From Acetobacterium sp. KB-1 (GTDB lineage: Bacteria; Bacillota; Clostridia; Eubacteriales; Eubacteriaceae), in the NCBI RefSeq assembly GCF_003260995.1, contig NZ_CP030040.1, positions 3,398,130 to 3,448,956 on the forward strand: 50,827 nucleotides of DNA, given 5' to 3'. Shown here piece after piece: positions 34,862-43,870 of this stretch. Positions within the stretch are counted from its first letter, which is position 1, and every line of letters begins with the position of its first letter. The notes below the pieces were generated by a model. The model searched no databases, was not told the DNA's origin, and was given only the letters and a program-made list of their open reading frames with translations. Made by a program: the position numbers and the translations under genes.

Positions 34862-35941
34862 ATGGACAATTCTTCAAACAAAAAAAGACTACTAGTTCTC
34901 AATCTCATCGTCGTTGTTTTAATTGGTGCGGTTTGCTTTTTTATCTGGCCAACGCTTTCGGGCATGTTTGCACCATTTTTCTTTGCCATTGTCCTGGCTT
35001 ATTTGCTTAACCCGCTGGTTAGAAATCTTGAAGATAAAGGTTTAGATCGGGGGGCGGCGGTTCTAATTGTTTTCTTTTCGGTATTGGCACTGGTGATTGG
35101 CGCCTTTATGAGCTTTGTTCCCAGTTTGATTACCAATATTGCCAGTATGATCAGAAGCATTCCAAACTTTGTGACACAAACCCAGACCTATATCACTAAT
35201 TTGTCGGACTATATTTCGAATTTTACCGGATATGACATTACCCAGTTTTTTAACCTGGAACAGGTTCTGGGAAATGTAATCCAGGGGTTTGCAACGGCAC
35301 TCCAGGGGATATCAAATGCCATTCTACAAAATAGCGGCCAGGTGATGAATATCATTATCGTGCCATTAGTCACTATTTTTCTGCTGATGGATAAGGAACT
35401 CTTTATCAAGGGGATCATGTATCTGGTGCCACTATATTATCGCAACAGCATGCTTAAAATGTGCTGTGACATCGATCTGGTTATTGGTGGTTTTATCAAG
35501 GGTCAAGGTCTGACATCCCTGATCGCTGGGATTGCAACCGGGATTGGAGCCTTTGCTCTGGATTTGCCTTACGCAAGTATTATTGGTGTTATTGCCGGGG
35601 TCACAACCATGGTTCCTTATTTTGGACCAGCGGTAGGTAGTTTTGTGATTGTAGTACTGGTACTGTTTATTAATCCACTACTGATTATTCCGATGCTAAT
35701 CGTTATTGGGGTGGTTCAGGTGATCTGTGGTAATTTTCTGGCACCGGCACTGATGTCCGGAAATGTCGGTCTTCATCCGGTGTTTATTATCTTTTCGATC
35801 TTCTTTTTTGGGGCTATGTTTGGAGGCGTGGGAATGATTATGGCGGTGCCGATGGCGGGAACCATTAAGGTAATTGCCGGGTATATTATTTCCATCTTTG
35901 CATCAAAAGACGCTACTGACCAAAAAAGGATTGACATTTAA
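34862..35941 (+). CDS. AI-2E family transporter (TqsA/PerM-like)
   Basis: A 359-residue polytopic membrane protein with about eight membrane segments and the central amphipathic loop of the AI-2E exporter family. Recognisable parts are ILAYLLNPLV near residue 40, IIVPLVTIFLLMDKE, and VPYFGPAVGS. The family includes exporters of autoinducer-2 and sodium/proton antiporters, so substrate is not inferred. Its 3' end holds the -35 of the alaS promoter. B. subtilis has yrrI, a homologue, near alaS. Confidence 0.88.
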   Translation: MDNSSNKKRLLVLNLIVVVLIGAVCFFIWPTLSGMFAPFFFAIVLAYLLNPLVRNLEDKGLDRGAAVLIVFFSVLALVIGAFMSFVPSLITNIASMIRSIPNFVTQTQTYITNLSDYISNFTGYDITQFFNLEQVLGNVIQGFATALQGISNAILQNSGQVMNIIIVPLVTIFLLMDKELFIKGIMYLVPLYYRNSMLKMCCDIDLVIGGFIKGQGLTSLIAGIATGIGAFALDLPYASIIGVIAGVTTMVPYFGPAVGSFVIVVLVLFINPLLIIPMLIVIGVVQVICGNFLAPALMSGNVGLHPVFIIFSIFFFGAMFGGVGMIMAVPMAGTIKVIAGYIISIFASKDATDQKRIDI

Positions 35942-35959
35942 ATATGGAATTAATATAAT
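35931..35959 (+). promoter_or_regulatory. Consensus promoter of the alaS T-box leader
   Basis: TTGACA (35931-35936), exactly 17 bases, TATAAT (35954-35959): both hexamers match consensus perfectly. The -35 lies inside the last codons of the AI-2E family transporter gene. It should drive strong transcription held in check by the T-box. Confidence 0.9.
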
Positions 35960-35983
35960 CATCTATCATAGGTTAATATAAAA

Positions 35984-36228
35984 ATGCATTGAGAACGAAG
36001 GCTCTAAAAATAACAATCACAGAGAGAGAGACACGGCTGAGAGTCTTTTAAAGTTAGTTTAGGGTTGCCCCGTTCGAGCAGCTGGGAAGAAAGATTAAAT
36101 GAGAGGTTCATTGAGTATTTTCAGTCGGGAAACCGTTATTAATAAAGTGAGTTGCCAATTATATTGCAGCTAATTTGGGTGGTACCGCGGATTAAACCGT
36201 CCCTTGCAGACTTGCAGGGGATTTTTTG
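35984..36228 (+). promoter_or_regulatory. T-box riboswitch (alanyl-tRNA sensing)
   Basis: A T-box leader upstream of alaS. It has AGAGAG and GGCTGAGAG elements of stem I (from about 36018), a long stem I region, then the invariant T-box core GGGTGGTACCGCGG at 36177-36190. The competing terminator is TCCCTTGCA/TGCAGGGGA (36200-36221), with T6 after it. Uncharged tRNA-Ala should pair with the T-box bulge and favour the antiterminator. The specifier codon could not be placed with confidence; alanine is inferred from the downstream gene. Confidence 0.93.
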
Positions 36229-36296
36229 TTTTTTATAGACACCGAGAAGTATCAAGTACGCACAACTAAAAATTAAAAATGCAATAAGGAGAAAAA

Positions 36297-38936
36297 ATGA
36301 AACCATTAGGATTAAATGAAATCAGAGAGAAATATTTAGCGTTTTTTGAAGAAAAAGGACATCTGCGATTAAACAGCTTTCCACTCGTGCCGATTAACGA
36401 CAAGAGCCTGTTATTGATTAACTCGGGGATGGCACCGCTAAAAGCTTATTTTACCGGTGATGAAATACCGCCAAGAAATCGGATCACCACCTGTCAGAAG
36501 TGTATTCGTACCCCGGATATTGAAAATGTCGGGAAAACAGCCAGACACGGCACATTTTTTGAAATGCTGGGTAACTTTTCCTTTGGTGATTACTTCAAAA
36601 AAGAAGCCATTCCCTGGGCCTGGGAATTCTGTACCAAAGTGATGGAAATACCGGAAGATAGAATCTGGATCACGATCTATCTGGATGATGACGAAGCCTT
36701 TCAAATCTGGAATGAAGACGTGGGAATACCCAAAGAAAAAATTGTGAGACTGGGAAAAGAAGACAATTTCTGGGAGCATGGATTGGGCCCCTGTGGCCCC
36801 TGTTCCGAGCTTTATTTCGACCGGGGTGAAGAATACGGCTGTGACAGCCCCACCTGTAGTGTTGGTTGCGACTGTGACCGTTATGTTGAATTCTGGAATT
36901 TGGTTTTCACCCAGTTTGATAAAGATGAAGCGGGTAACTATAACCCCTTACCAAAACCCAATATTGATACCGGTATGGGATTAGAACGTCTGGCTGTTGT
37001 GATGCAGGGTGTGGGTACCATCTTTGAGATTGATACGGTTGGCCATGTACTCAACTATATCTGTAAAAAAGCGGGGGTAAATTATGGCGATGATCCTCAG
37101 GACGATATTTCGATCCGAGTTATTACAGACCATATCCGCAGTGTCACCTTTATGATTGCTGATGGCGTGATGCCAGGAAATGAAGGCCGCGGTTACGTGT
37201 TGCGACGATTGCTTCGCCGGGCCGTTCGGCATGGAAAATTATTGGGTATCAAGGATCTTTTCCTTTATGATGTCGCTAAAGAAGCCATCCGGGTTTCTGA
37301 AGGGGCTTATCCTGAACTACGCGAAAAACAGGAATTCATTCAAAAACTGATCCGCATTGAAGAAATACGTTTTAAAGAAACCATCGATCAAGGTTTGGCA
37401 CTGTTAAATAAAGAACTGGATAAAATTATCGAAATGGAAGAAACAGTATTCCCGGGCGGTGGGGCATTTAAACTCTACGACACCTATGGATTCCCTTATG
37501 ACTTAACCAGAGAAATTGTTGAAGAACGGGGCCTGACCATTATCGCGGAAGACTTCGAAAAAGAAATGCAGGCACAGCGGGACCGAGCCCGACAGGATCG
37601 CCTCAATAGCGATTTAGCAGTATGGGCTGATGATCCCTTTAATCCTTTGGGACCGGATGCCGTCAATACCTTTGTCGGCTATGACAATCTGGAAGCGGAA
37701 GGCACCATCTTAGGGCTCTATGTGAATGAAGCCTTGGTGGACGAAGCAAAAGCTGGCGATGAGGTACTGGTACTGTTGGATCAGACCTCGTTCTATGCCG
37801 AAAGTGGAGGCCAAACCGGGGATCATGGGATCATTCAAAAAGGCGATGGCTTAATTGAAATCAGGGATTGTAAAAAAGGCAGCCTAAGCCGACATATTCA
37901 TTCGGGTATCGTGAAGTCAGGAACCTTTAAGGTAGGGGAGAGTGTCATTACAGAAGTCAACAAAGACTTACGGGATGCCGTTCAGCGGAACCATACGTCG
38001 ACTCACTTATTGCAAAAAGCCCTGAAACAGGTTTTAGGCGACCATGTGGAGCAGGCGGGGTCATTTGTATCTCCCGACCGGTTGCGTTTTGACTTTAACC
38101 ATTTCCAGGCCATGACCCGGGAGGAAAAACGACAGGTGGAAGACATTGTCAACGCAGCGATTTTAGCGGCCTATGATGTATCTATTTTTGAGACCAACAT
38201 TGATCAAGCCAAAGAATTGGGAGCGACCGCTTTATTTGGCGAGAAGTACGGTGAAATTGTCCGTGTTGTCAAAGTTGGTGACTTTAGTACCGAGCTTTGC
38301 GGTGGCTGTCATATCAGCAATTCTGCTAAAGTCGGTCTCTTTAAAATTATCAGTGAAGGTGGTGTTGCTGCTGGGGTTCGACGAATTGAAGCGGCAACCG
38401 GTTTTAATGCCTGGCATCTGGTGGAAAAAATGGATGATACTCTGGTTGAAGTGTCCAATTTGATGAAAACAAATCCGGATCAATTGCTTGAAAAAGTAAT
38501 GGAATTAGCTGAAATCAACAAACAAAAAGAACGCACCATCGCTGAACTAAAACAGAAGTCGGCCGGAAATGCGATAATGGATATCCATCAGAAAATGGTG
38601 ATCATCAGTGGCGTTCAGGTTACCATTGCTGACGTTGAGAAAATGCCGATGGAAGAGCTTAGAACCATTGGAGACTTACTAAAAGACCGAATGGGATCGG
38701 GAATTGTACTGTTGGGGAGTGCCTTAGATGGCAAGGTTAATTTTGTTGCAACAGCGACTCCGGATATCGTTAAACGCGGCTTCCATGCGGGTAAAGTCAT
38801 TAAAGAAGTGGCGACAATAGCTGGCGGAGGCGGTGGTGGACGCCCGGATATGGCGCAGGCTGGGGGGAAACTTCCGGAAAAATTGGCTGAATCACTGTCA
38901 AAGGGAGAGGCATGCATTCGGGAGCAGTTGAATTAA
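36297..38936 (+). CDS. alaS: Alanyl-tRNA synthetase
   Basis: An 879-residue class II synthetase. Catalytic core from about 1-240, with RTPDIENVGKTARHGTFFEMLGN-like motif 2 and GMGLERLA motif 3. The editing domain has HTSTHLL near 564 and CGGCH near 667; the C-terminal C-Ala domain has GGGGGGRPDMAQAGG near 840. AAGGAG site. Under T-box control. Confidence 0.97.
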   Translation: MKPLGLNEIREKYLAFFEEKGHLRLNSFPLVPINDKSLLLINSGMAPLKAYFTGDEIPPRNRITTCQKCIRTPDIENVGKTARHGTFFEMLGNFSFGDYFKKEAIPWAWEFCTKVMEIPEDRIWITIYLDDDEAFQIWNEDVGIPKEKIVRLGKEDNFWEHGLGPCGPCSELYFDRGEEYGCDSPTCSVGCDCDRYVEFWNLVFTQFDKDEAGNYNPLPKPNIDTGMGLERLAVVMQGVGTIFEIDTVGHVLNYICKKAGVNYGDDPQDDISIRVITDHIRSVTFMIADGVMPGNEGRGYVLRRLLRRAVRHGKLLGIKDLFLYDVAKEAIRVSEGAYPELREKQEFIQKLIRIEEIRFKETIDQGLALLNKELDKIIEMEETVFPGGGAFKLYDTYGFPYDLTREIVEERGLTIIAEDFEKEMQAQRDRARQDRLNSDLAVWADDPFNPLGPDAVNTFVGYDNLEAEGTILGLYVNEALVDEAKAGDEVLVLLDQTSFYAESGGQTGDHGIIQKGDGLIEIRDCKKGSLSRHIHSGIVKSGTFKVGESVITEVNKDLRDAVQRNHTSTHLLQKALKQVLGDHVEQAGSFVSPDRLRFDFNHFQAMTREEKRQVEDIVNAAILAAYDVSIFETNIDQAKELGATALFGEKYGEIVRVVKVGDFSTELCGGCHISNSAKVGLFKIISEGGVAAGVRRIEAATGFNAWHLVEKMDDTLVEVSNLMKTNPDQLLEKVMELAEINKQKERTIAELKQKSAGNAIMDIHQKMVIISGVQVTIADVEKMPMEELRTIGDLLKDRMGSGIVLLGSALDGKVNFVATATPDIVKRGFHAGKVIKEVATIAGGGGGGRPDMAQAGGKLPEKLAESLSKGEACIREQLN

Positions 38937-38970
38937 TTGATTAATAAAATGAAAAATTACATCATTTGAC

Positions 38971-38999
38971 TTGTCTTTTCTTTATCTTTGGGTTAAAAT
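38971..38999 (+). promoter_or_regulatory. ireB promoter
   Basis: TTGTCT (38971-38976), 17-base spacer, TAAAAT (38994-38999), about 30 bases before ireB. Confidence 0.55.
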
Positions 39000-39027
39000 G
39001 ATATAAATTGATTGTGAAGGAGGTCAG

Positions 39028-39300
39028 ATGACAATGGGAGAAAATACGGTGATTGATCGAGGAACCATTATGTTTGAGGTCGATAGCGAAAAGTCTCAGA
39101 AGATCGACGAAGTGATGCGCAATGTACATAAGGCTCTAGTTGAAAAAGGGTATAACCCTGTCAATCAAATTGTAGGTTATGTCATGTCAGGAGATCCGAC
39201 CTATATCACAAGTCACAGAGAAGCGCGAAACGCCATACAGAAAATTGAACGGGATGAGTTGCTCGAGGAACTTGTTCGACGTTACTTAAAAAGTATTTAG
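39028..39300 (+). CDS. ireB: IreB family regulatory protein (UPF0297)
   Basis: A 90-residue IreB/YrzL protein, whose Enterococcus homologue is a substrate of the PASTA kinase IreK and affects cephalosporin tolerance. Conserved [26 protein letters not shown] spans the middle. ATG 39028 lies four bases after AGGAGGT; ATG 39034 is an alternative with better spacing. It lies just after alaS as in most Firmicutes. Confidence 0.93.
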   Translation: MTMGENTVIDRGTIMFEVDSEKSQKIDEVMRNVHKALVEKGYNPVNQIVGYVMSGDPTYITSHREARNAIQKIERDELLEELVRRYLKSI

Positions 39301-39314
39301 TAGGCTGATAATTT

Positions 39315-39347
39315 GGGGCTGTCTCAACCGAGGCAGTCCTATTTTAG
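39315..39347 (+). terminator. Terminator after ireB
   Basis: GGGGCTGTCTC (39315-39325) pairs with GAGGCAGTCCT (39330-39340) with three G-U pairs; ATTTTAGTTTT follows. Confidence 0.7.
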
Positions 39348-39463
39348 TTTTGGTATGGCGACGGGCAGATGGAGTTTTGATTGTAGAAGTTGGTGTTTAG
39401 TCACCGTACCGATCAATTGTTAATCTGTACACATAACGCTTGTGGTTAGGAAATGATTAGAAG

Positions 39464-40408
39464 ATGATATTAAATACCCTGGGTAATACTGGAATCAAGG
39501 TCTCGCGGATGTGCTTTGGCAGTTTGACGATTGGGCCGCTCCAGAAAAACAAAACTCTTTTAGAAAGTCGGGAAATTATCGCGGCGGCTTTGGATTGTGG
39601 TGTTAATTTTTTTGATACGGCGGATCTGTACAATAATTACGATCATCTGCGTGCGGCGATCCAGATGCAACAGGATGTGGTGATTGCGACAAAATCCTAT
39701 GATTATACAGCAGCGGGTGTTCTGAGCAGCTTGCATCGGGCCCTTTCGGAACTGGGGCGGGATTATGTTGATCTTTACCTGCTCCACGAACAGGAAAGCA
39801 AAAAAACCATTGAAGGCCACTGGGAAGCCATTGAAGCGCTGATTGCCGCAAAAAAAGCGGGAAAAGTAAGAGCCATCGGCATTTCCACTCATCGGATAGA
39901 AGGTGTTTATGGGGCAAATCTGTTTTCTGAGCTGGATGTGATTCATCCGCTGATTAATTTAACCGGCATTGGTATTGAAGATGGAACTACCGAAGAAATG
40001 GCGGCGGCCATCCACCAGGCAAAAAGGTCTGGGAAGGGCGTTTACGGCATGAAGCCGCTAGGCGGTGGTAATCTGCTCTCTCAGAAACAGGCCAGTTTTG
40101 AGTATGTCTTGAACCTGGCAGATCTGGACGCCATTGCGATTGGGGTTCAATCGATTAATGAAGTGCGGTATAATGTCAAAAAATTTAACGGCGAGACCAT
40201 ACCAGACGCTTTGGAAGTGGCTGTTTCCAGTGCTCCAAAGAGACTACATATCAGTGACTGGTGCACCGGCTGTGGAGAATGTCTCAAACGCTGCAACCAC
40301 AAGGCGTTAACCTTAGTTAACGGAAAAGCCACCGTTTTACAGGAAAACTGTGTGCTTTGCGGCTACTGTGGTTCCGTCTGTAAAGACTTTTGCATCAAAG
40401 TAATTTAA
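39464..40408 (+). CDS. Aldo/keto reductase with C-terminal two-cluster ferredoxin domain
   Basis: A 314-residue protein. Aldo/keto reductase barrel (about 1-250) with FFDTADLYNN, the DYVDLYLLHEQE segment, and KPLGGGN near residue 197. A bacterial ferredoxin domain (about 265-314) has CTGCGECLKRC and CVLCGYCGSVC, enough for two [4Fe-4S] clusters. This fusion is common in anaerobes, suggesting ferredoxin-linked redox. The substrate is unknown. Start at ATG 39464 has a weak AGGAAA site. It interrupts the usual ireB–ruvX linkage. Confidence 0.92.
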   Translation: MILNTLGNTGIKVSRMCFGSLTIGPLQKNKTLLESREIIAAALDCGVNFFDTADLYNNYDHLRAAIQMQQDVVIATKSYDYTAAGVLSSLHRALSELGRDYVDLYLLHEQESKKTIEGHWEAIEALIAAKKAGKVRAIGISTHRIEGVYGANLFSELDVIHPLINLTGIGIEDGTTEEMAAAIHQAKRSGKGVYGMKPLGGGNLLSQKQASFEYVLNLADLDAIAIGVQSINEVRYNVKKFNGETIPDALEVAVSSAPKRLHISDWCTGCGECLKRCNHKALTLVNGKATVLQENCVLCGYCGSVCKDFCIKVI

Positions 40409-40438
40409 TACAGTCATAACAATAAGATGGGATAATGA

Positions 40439-40855
40439 ATGGAAAGAATTTTAGGAATTGATGTTGGTGACAAACGGATTGGGGTTGCTGTAACGGACCC
40501 GTTGCAGATTACGGCCCAGGGGGTCATGACCCTCAAACGAAAGACCCGGGATGATGATTTAGAAGCATTTCGGAATCTCATTGCAAAATATGAGATTAAA
40601 AAGGTGGTAGCTGGTCTGCCACTGAACATGGACGGTTCAGAATCCGCTCAGACCCGGAAAACAGTGAATTTTTGTCAATTTATAAAAAAACGGCTAAATA
40701 TCGAAATCATCTATATTGATGAGCGTTTAACCTCATCCTGGTCGGAAAAAGTGTTGATCGAAGGAAATGTTTCCCGGGAGAACCGCAAAGATTATATTGA
40801 TATGCTGGCAGCTCAGATCATTCTCCAGTCTTACATGGACCGGGCCGTTAAATAA
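40439..40855 (+). CDS. ruvX: Holliday junction resolvase-like RuvX (YqgF)
   Basis: A 138-residue RNase H-fold protein. GIDVGDKRIGVAVTDP at residues 6-21 carries the first catalytic Asp; VAGLPLNMDGSE and YIDERLTSSWSE follow. E. coli YqgF helps mature the 16S rRNA 5' end, and a Holliday junction role is proposed. 30 bases after the aldo/keto reductase. Confidence 0.95.
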   Translation: MERILGIDVGDKRIGVAVTDPLQITAQGVMTLKRKTRDDDLEAFRNLIAKYEIKKVVAGLPLNMDGSESAQTRKTVNFCQFIKKRLNIEIIYIDERLTSSWSEKVLIEGNVSRENRKDYIDMLAAQIILQSYMDRAVK

Positions 40856-40888
40856 TTCATAATAATGGATTCTTTAAGCATAAAAAGG

Positions 40889-40894
40889 TATAAT
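40889..40894 (+). promoter_or_regulatory. Possible -10 element before the DUF1292 gene
   Basis: A perfect TATAAT, 44 bases before the start codon, without a good -35 (TGGATT at 17 bases). Confidence 0.3.
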
Positions 40895-40937
40895 TTAAAG
40901 ATTATGAGCGAAAAATAAAATTGAAAGTGAAGTTGAT

Positions 40938-41219
40938 ATGGAAGAAAAAATAATTTTAGAAGATGAAAATGGCGTTGCACGAGAGTTTGATTTAGAAGTC
41001 TCCTTTCCTCTGGGTGAAAAGACATATGTGCTTTTAACAGAAGGCGAAGAAAGTGACGATGTATTTGCGTTCTTTATCGATGAAGACGAAGAGGGTGAAA
41101 TTCTGGTACCCGTAGAGGATGAAGCAGAATTCGCTTTAATTGAAGCAGAATACGATCGCATCATGGACGAAGAATATGATGATTTAGAAGAAGACGAAGA
41201 TGAAGGTGAAGTTGAGTAA
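40938..41219 (+). CDS. DUF1292 family acidic protein (YrzB-like)
   Basis: A 93-residue, strongly acidic protein of DUF1292. N-terminal EEKIILEDENGVAREFDLE, then YVLLTEGEESDDVFAFFIDEDEEG (motif cut) and an Asp/Glu-only-like tail. Function unknown. The ruvX–DUF1292 pair is conserved in Firmicutes. A weak hairpin, GCCC/GGGC at 41221-41236, then TTTCTT, may end transcription. Confidence 0.9.
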   Translation: MEEKIILEDENGVAREFDLEVSFPLGEKTYVLLTEGEESDDVFAFFIDEDEEGEILVPVEDEAEFALIEAEYDRIMDEEYDDLEEDEDEGEVE

Positions 41220-41249
41220 CGCCCCTTGCTAGCGGGCTTTCTTAGCTGA

Positions 41250-41615
41250 TCGAATCGTTTTATCAAAGTAAATGATTAACGCCTGGAAAAAAAGATAGCT
41301 GCTCATGTGCCCAAGCGGTCACATGAGTGAGCTTCTTGTTTCAAACACCTCGCTGAATTTAATCAGGGCTTATCAGGAAGGGCACCATACAGGGGTTATT
41401 TTTGTTATGCAACGCAATGATGCCAAAGCGTTTTACCAAACAAAGTAAAAGATCCGATATTTTCACGTTTATTGGATCAATGTCATAGTCTGGGAATAGA
41501 GATCCGTGCGCTTTCCTGTGATATTGATGGAGTAAATATAGAAATTATCGGAGCATTGCCTGTCACTGTTTTATTTAAGAAAAGACTTAAAAAGAGGTGT
41601 GACCACTATGAATAA
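41250..41615 (+). pseudogene. sfsA: Degraded sfsA-like gene remnant
   Basis: Three pieces in different frames match SfsA (sugar fermentation stimulation protein). The first (from 41250) reads SNRFIKVND, a stop at 41277, then EKKIAAHVP, like the family's PNRF and AHVP motifs. After a one-base shift near 41312 it reads SGHMSELLV, then jumps to LIRAYQEGHHTGVIFVMQR-NDAKAF and a stop at 41446. A third frame (41451-41615) reads DPIFSRLLDQ, GIEIRALSCDI and GALPVTV, the family's C-terminus. About 110 internal codons are missing. The last piece runs 8 bases into the fur start. No functional product is expected. Confidence 0.8.
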
Positions 41616-42066
41616 CAAAAAACAAATTGTGGATGCACTCAGAAAAAGAGGGAACAAAGTAACCCCTCAACGTCTGGTTACCATTGAGGTTCTGTTGACC
41701 TTTAGGCAGCAGCATTTTAGTGTTGAAGAGTTATTTCTGGGTGTCAAACAGCGCAATCCTGATGTGGGAATGTCGACCATTTATCGAACGGTGCAAATAT
41801 TAGAAGAAATGGGACTCATTACCAAACGTAATTTTGATGATGGCTTTGCTCGGTACGAACTCTGTGAGTTGGATGAAAAACACTGGCATCATCACTTAAT
41901 CTGCTTAAAATGTGGAAAGGTAATCGAAATGCAAGACGATTTCCTGGAAGCTCTGGAAAAAGAAATAGAAGAAAAGAAGGATTTTATGATTATCAATCAC
42001 GAACTTAAGGTGTACGGATACTGTTCGGATTGTTATGCAATAACGAAAGGAGTTAAATTTGACTGA
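41608..42066 (+). CDS. Fur family transcriptional regulator
   Basis: A 152-residue Fur-type repressor. Winged helix with GNKVTPQRLVTIEVLL and the recognition helix VGMSTIYRTVQILEEMG. Metal site HWHHHLICLKCGKV and structural zinc pairs CLKC and CSDC. Fur, PerR and Zur cannot be separated by eye. ATG 41608 (AGAGG ten bases upstream) is preferred over GTG 41599, which would overlap the ribosome-binding site. It overlaps the next gene by eight bases. Confidence 0.92.
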   Translation: MNNKKQIVDALRKRGNKVTPQRLVTIEVLLTFRQQHFSVEELFLGVKQRNPDVGMSTIYRTVQILEEMGLITKRNFDDGFARYELCELDEKHWHHHLICLKCGKVIEMQDDFLEALEKEIEEKKDFMIINHELKVYGYCSDCYAITKGVKFD

Positions 42067-43798
42067 AAATAAAAACTTAATAACGACGGAAACCCAACGC
42101 GTGGAGGGCCGTTCACGATCGAGACGAAAGCCTCAACCTCAGAAAAACAAAGATAAACTGAGATTAGTACCATTGGGGGGCTTAGGTGAAATCGGGAAAA
42201 ACCTGAACGTATTTGAATACAAGGATGACATCATTCTTGTGGATTGCGGGCTGAAATTTCCAGATGACGATATGTTCGGAATTGACATTGTGCTGCCGGA
42301 TTATAATTATATTCTGGAGAATCAGGATAAGGTCAAGGGCGTTGTCATAACCCATGGGCATGAGGATCACATTGGCGGACTTGTTTATCTGCTCAGAAAG
42401 ATTAACATTCCCATTTATGCCACGAAATTTACCATGGGCCTGATTGATAAAAAGCTCAAAGAGCATGGCTTACTAACCAAAACCACCCGAATTATTGTTA
42501 AGCCGAAAGATCGGATTGACATTGGTGAGTTCAACGTAGAATTTATTCGCGTTAATCATAGCATCGCGGATGCCGTGGGATTGTGTATCAAGTGTGCGGC
42601 GGCAACGGTTGTCCACACCGGGGATTTTAAAATTGACTATCATCCAATTGGTGGTGAAGTAATCGACTTGCAGCGATTCGCCAAAATTGGATCACAAGGT
42701 GTAGACCTGCTGATGTCTGATAGTACCAATGTTGAAGGGACTGGATTTACCCAATCTGAGAGCACGGTTGGACCAACACTTTTCAACTTGTTCAGAAACG
42801 CTAAAGGACGAATCATCGTTACGACTTTTGCCTCTAATGTGCATCGCCTCCAACAAGTGATTGATGCTGCGGTAGAGTATAACCGTAAGGTTATTATCTG
42901 TGGGCGAAGCATGGAAAATGTCAGCGAAGTGGCCATGGATTTGGGTTACATGAAAATGCCCCCCAATGTACAGGTTCAGTTGCGAGACATTAATAAATAC
43001 AAAGACAAAGAATTAGTAATCATAACCACCGGCAGCCAGGGCGAACCGATGGCTGCCTTGGGACGAATGGCACTGGGTGAGCACCGTCACCTGACCATAA
43101 AAAAAGAAGATCTCGTCGTCATTTCGGCTTCCGCAGTGCCGGGAAATGAAAAAATGGTCTCAGAGGTTATTAATAAACTCGTGGAATTAGGTTCGGATGT
43201 TGTTTATGGCGGATTTGCTGAAATTCATGTCTCTGGTCACGCCAGACAAGAAGAGCTAAAACTGATGATTACGCTAGTCCGTCCCAAACATTTTCTTCCT
43301 GTACATGGGGAAAGTCGGATGCTAATGAAGCATGTGGAGTTAGCACAAAGTGTTGGGATTAAAAAGGAAAGAACTCTGATTGCTGAAAATGGAAATATCC
43401 TGGAAATTGATAAACGCAGTGTTCAGATTGTTGGTAAAACTCAAGCTGAACCGGTTCTGGTTGATGGGCTGGGAGTCGGTGATATTGGTAACATTGTTCT
43501 CAATGACCGAAAACGTCTTTCAGAAGACGGGCTCTTTATTGTGGTTTGTACCATGCACAAGGGCAAAGCGGTATCGGGACCAGATATTATCTCTCGCGGC
43601 TTTGTTTATGTAAGAGAATCTGAAGAACTCATTAATAACGCCCGCGAAGAAGTCAAGAAAGCCTTGCTATCTTGTGAAGAAAAGGGTATTATTGACTGGA
43701 ATTCCATTAAAAATGTCATTCGGGAGAGCCTGTTTAAATACCTTTATGCAAAAACTCAGAGAAAACCAATGATACTACCCATATTGATGGAAGTATAA
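42059..43798 (+). CDS. rnj: Ribonuclease J
   Basis: A 579-residue metallo-beta-lactamase/beta-CASP ribonuclease with 5'-3' exo- and endonuclease activity in mRNA decay and rRNA maturation. Zinc motif THGHEDHIGGL near residue 97, SDSTN, the beta-CASP block with ITTGSQGEPMAALGRMA, SGHA and LPVHGE. TTG 42059 start eight bases after AAAGGAG, inside the fur end. J1 and J2 not separable. Confidence 0.95.
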   Translation: MTENKNLITTETQRVEGRSRSRRKPQPQKNKDKLRLVPLGGLGEIGKNLNVFEYKDDIILVDCGLKFPDDDMFGIDIVLPDYNYILENQDKVKGVVITHGHEDHIGGLVYLLRKINIPIYATKFTMGLIDKKLKEHGLLTKTTRIIVKPKDRIDIGEFNVEFIRVNHSIADAVGLCIKCAAATVVHTGDFKIDYHPIGGEVIDLQRFAKIGSQGVDLLMSDSTNVEGTGFTQSESTVGPTLFNLFRNAKGRIIVTTFASNVHRLQQVIDAAVEYNRKVIICGRSMENVSEVAMDLGYMKMPPNVQVQLRDINKYKDKELVIITTGSQGEPMAALGRMALGEHRHLTIKKEDLVVISASAVPGNEKMVSEVINKLVELGSDVVYGGFAEIHVSGHARQEELKLMITLVRPKHFLPVHGESRMLMKHVELAQSVGIKKERTLIAENGNILEIDKRSVQIVGKTQAEPVLVDGLGVGDIGNIVLNDRKRLSEDGLFIVVCTMHKGKAVSGPDIISRGFVYVRESEELINNAREEVKKALLSCEEKGIIDWNSIKNVIRESLFKYLYAKTQRKPMILPILMEV

Positions 43799-43870
43799 AT
43801 TTAATATGGCAATTGGTGAAATACATATCGTTAGCAGTTGTCGATAAAATTTTAAAAGTAGGAGTAACAG

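Noticed and set aside
41221-41250. Hairpin after the DUF1292 gene as a firm terminator
   Set aside because: Only four solid GC pairs and an interrupted T tract; mentioned under the gene but not listed.
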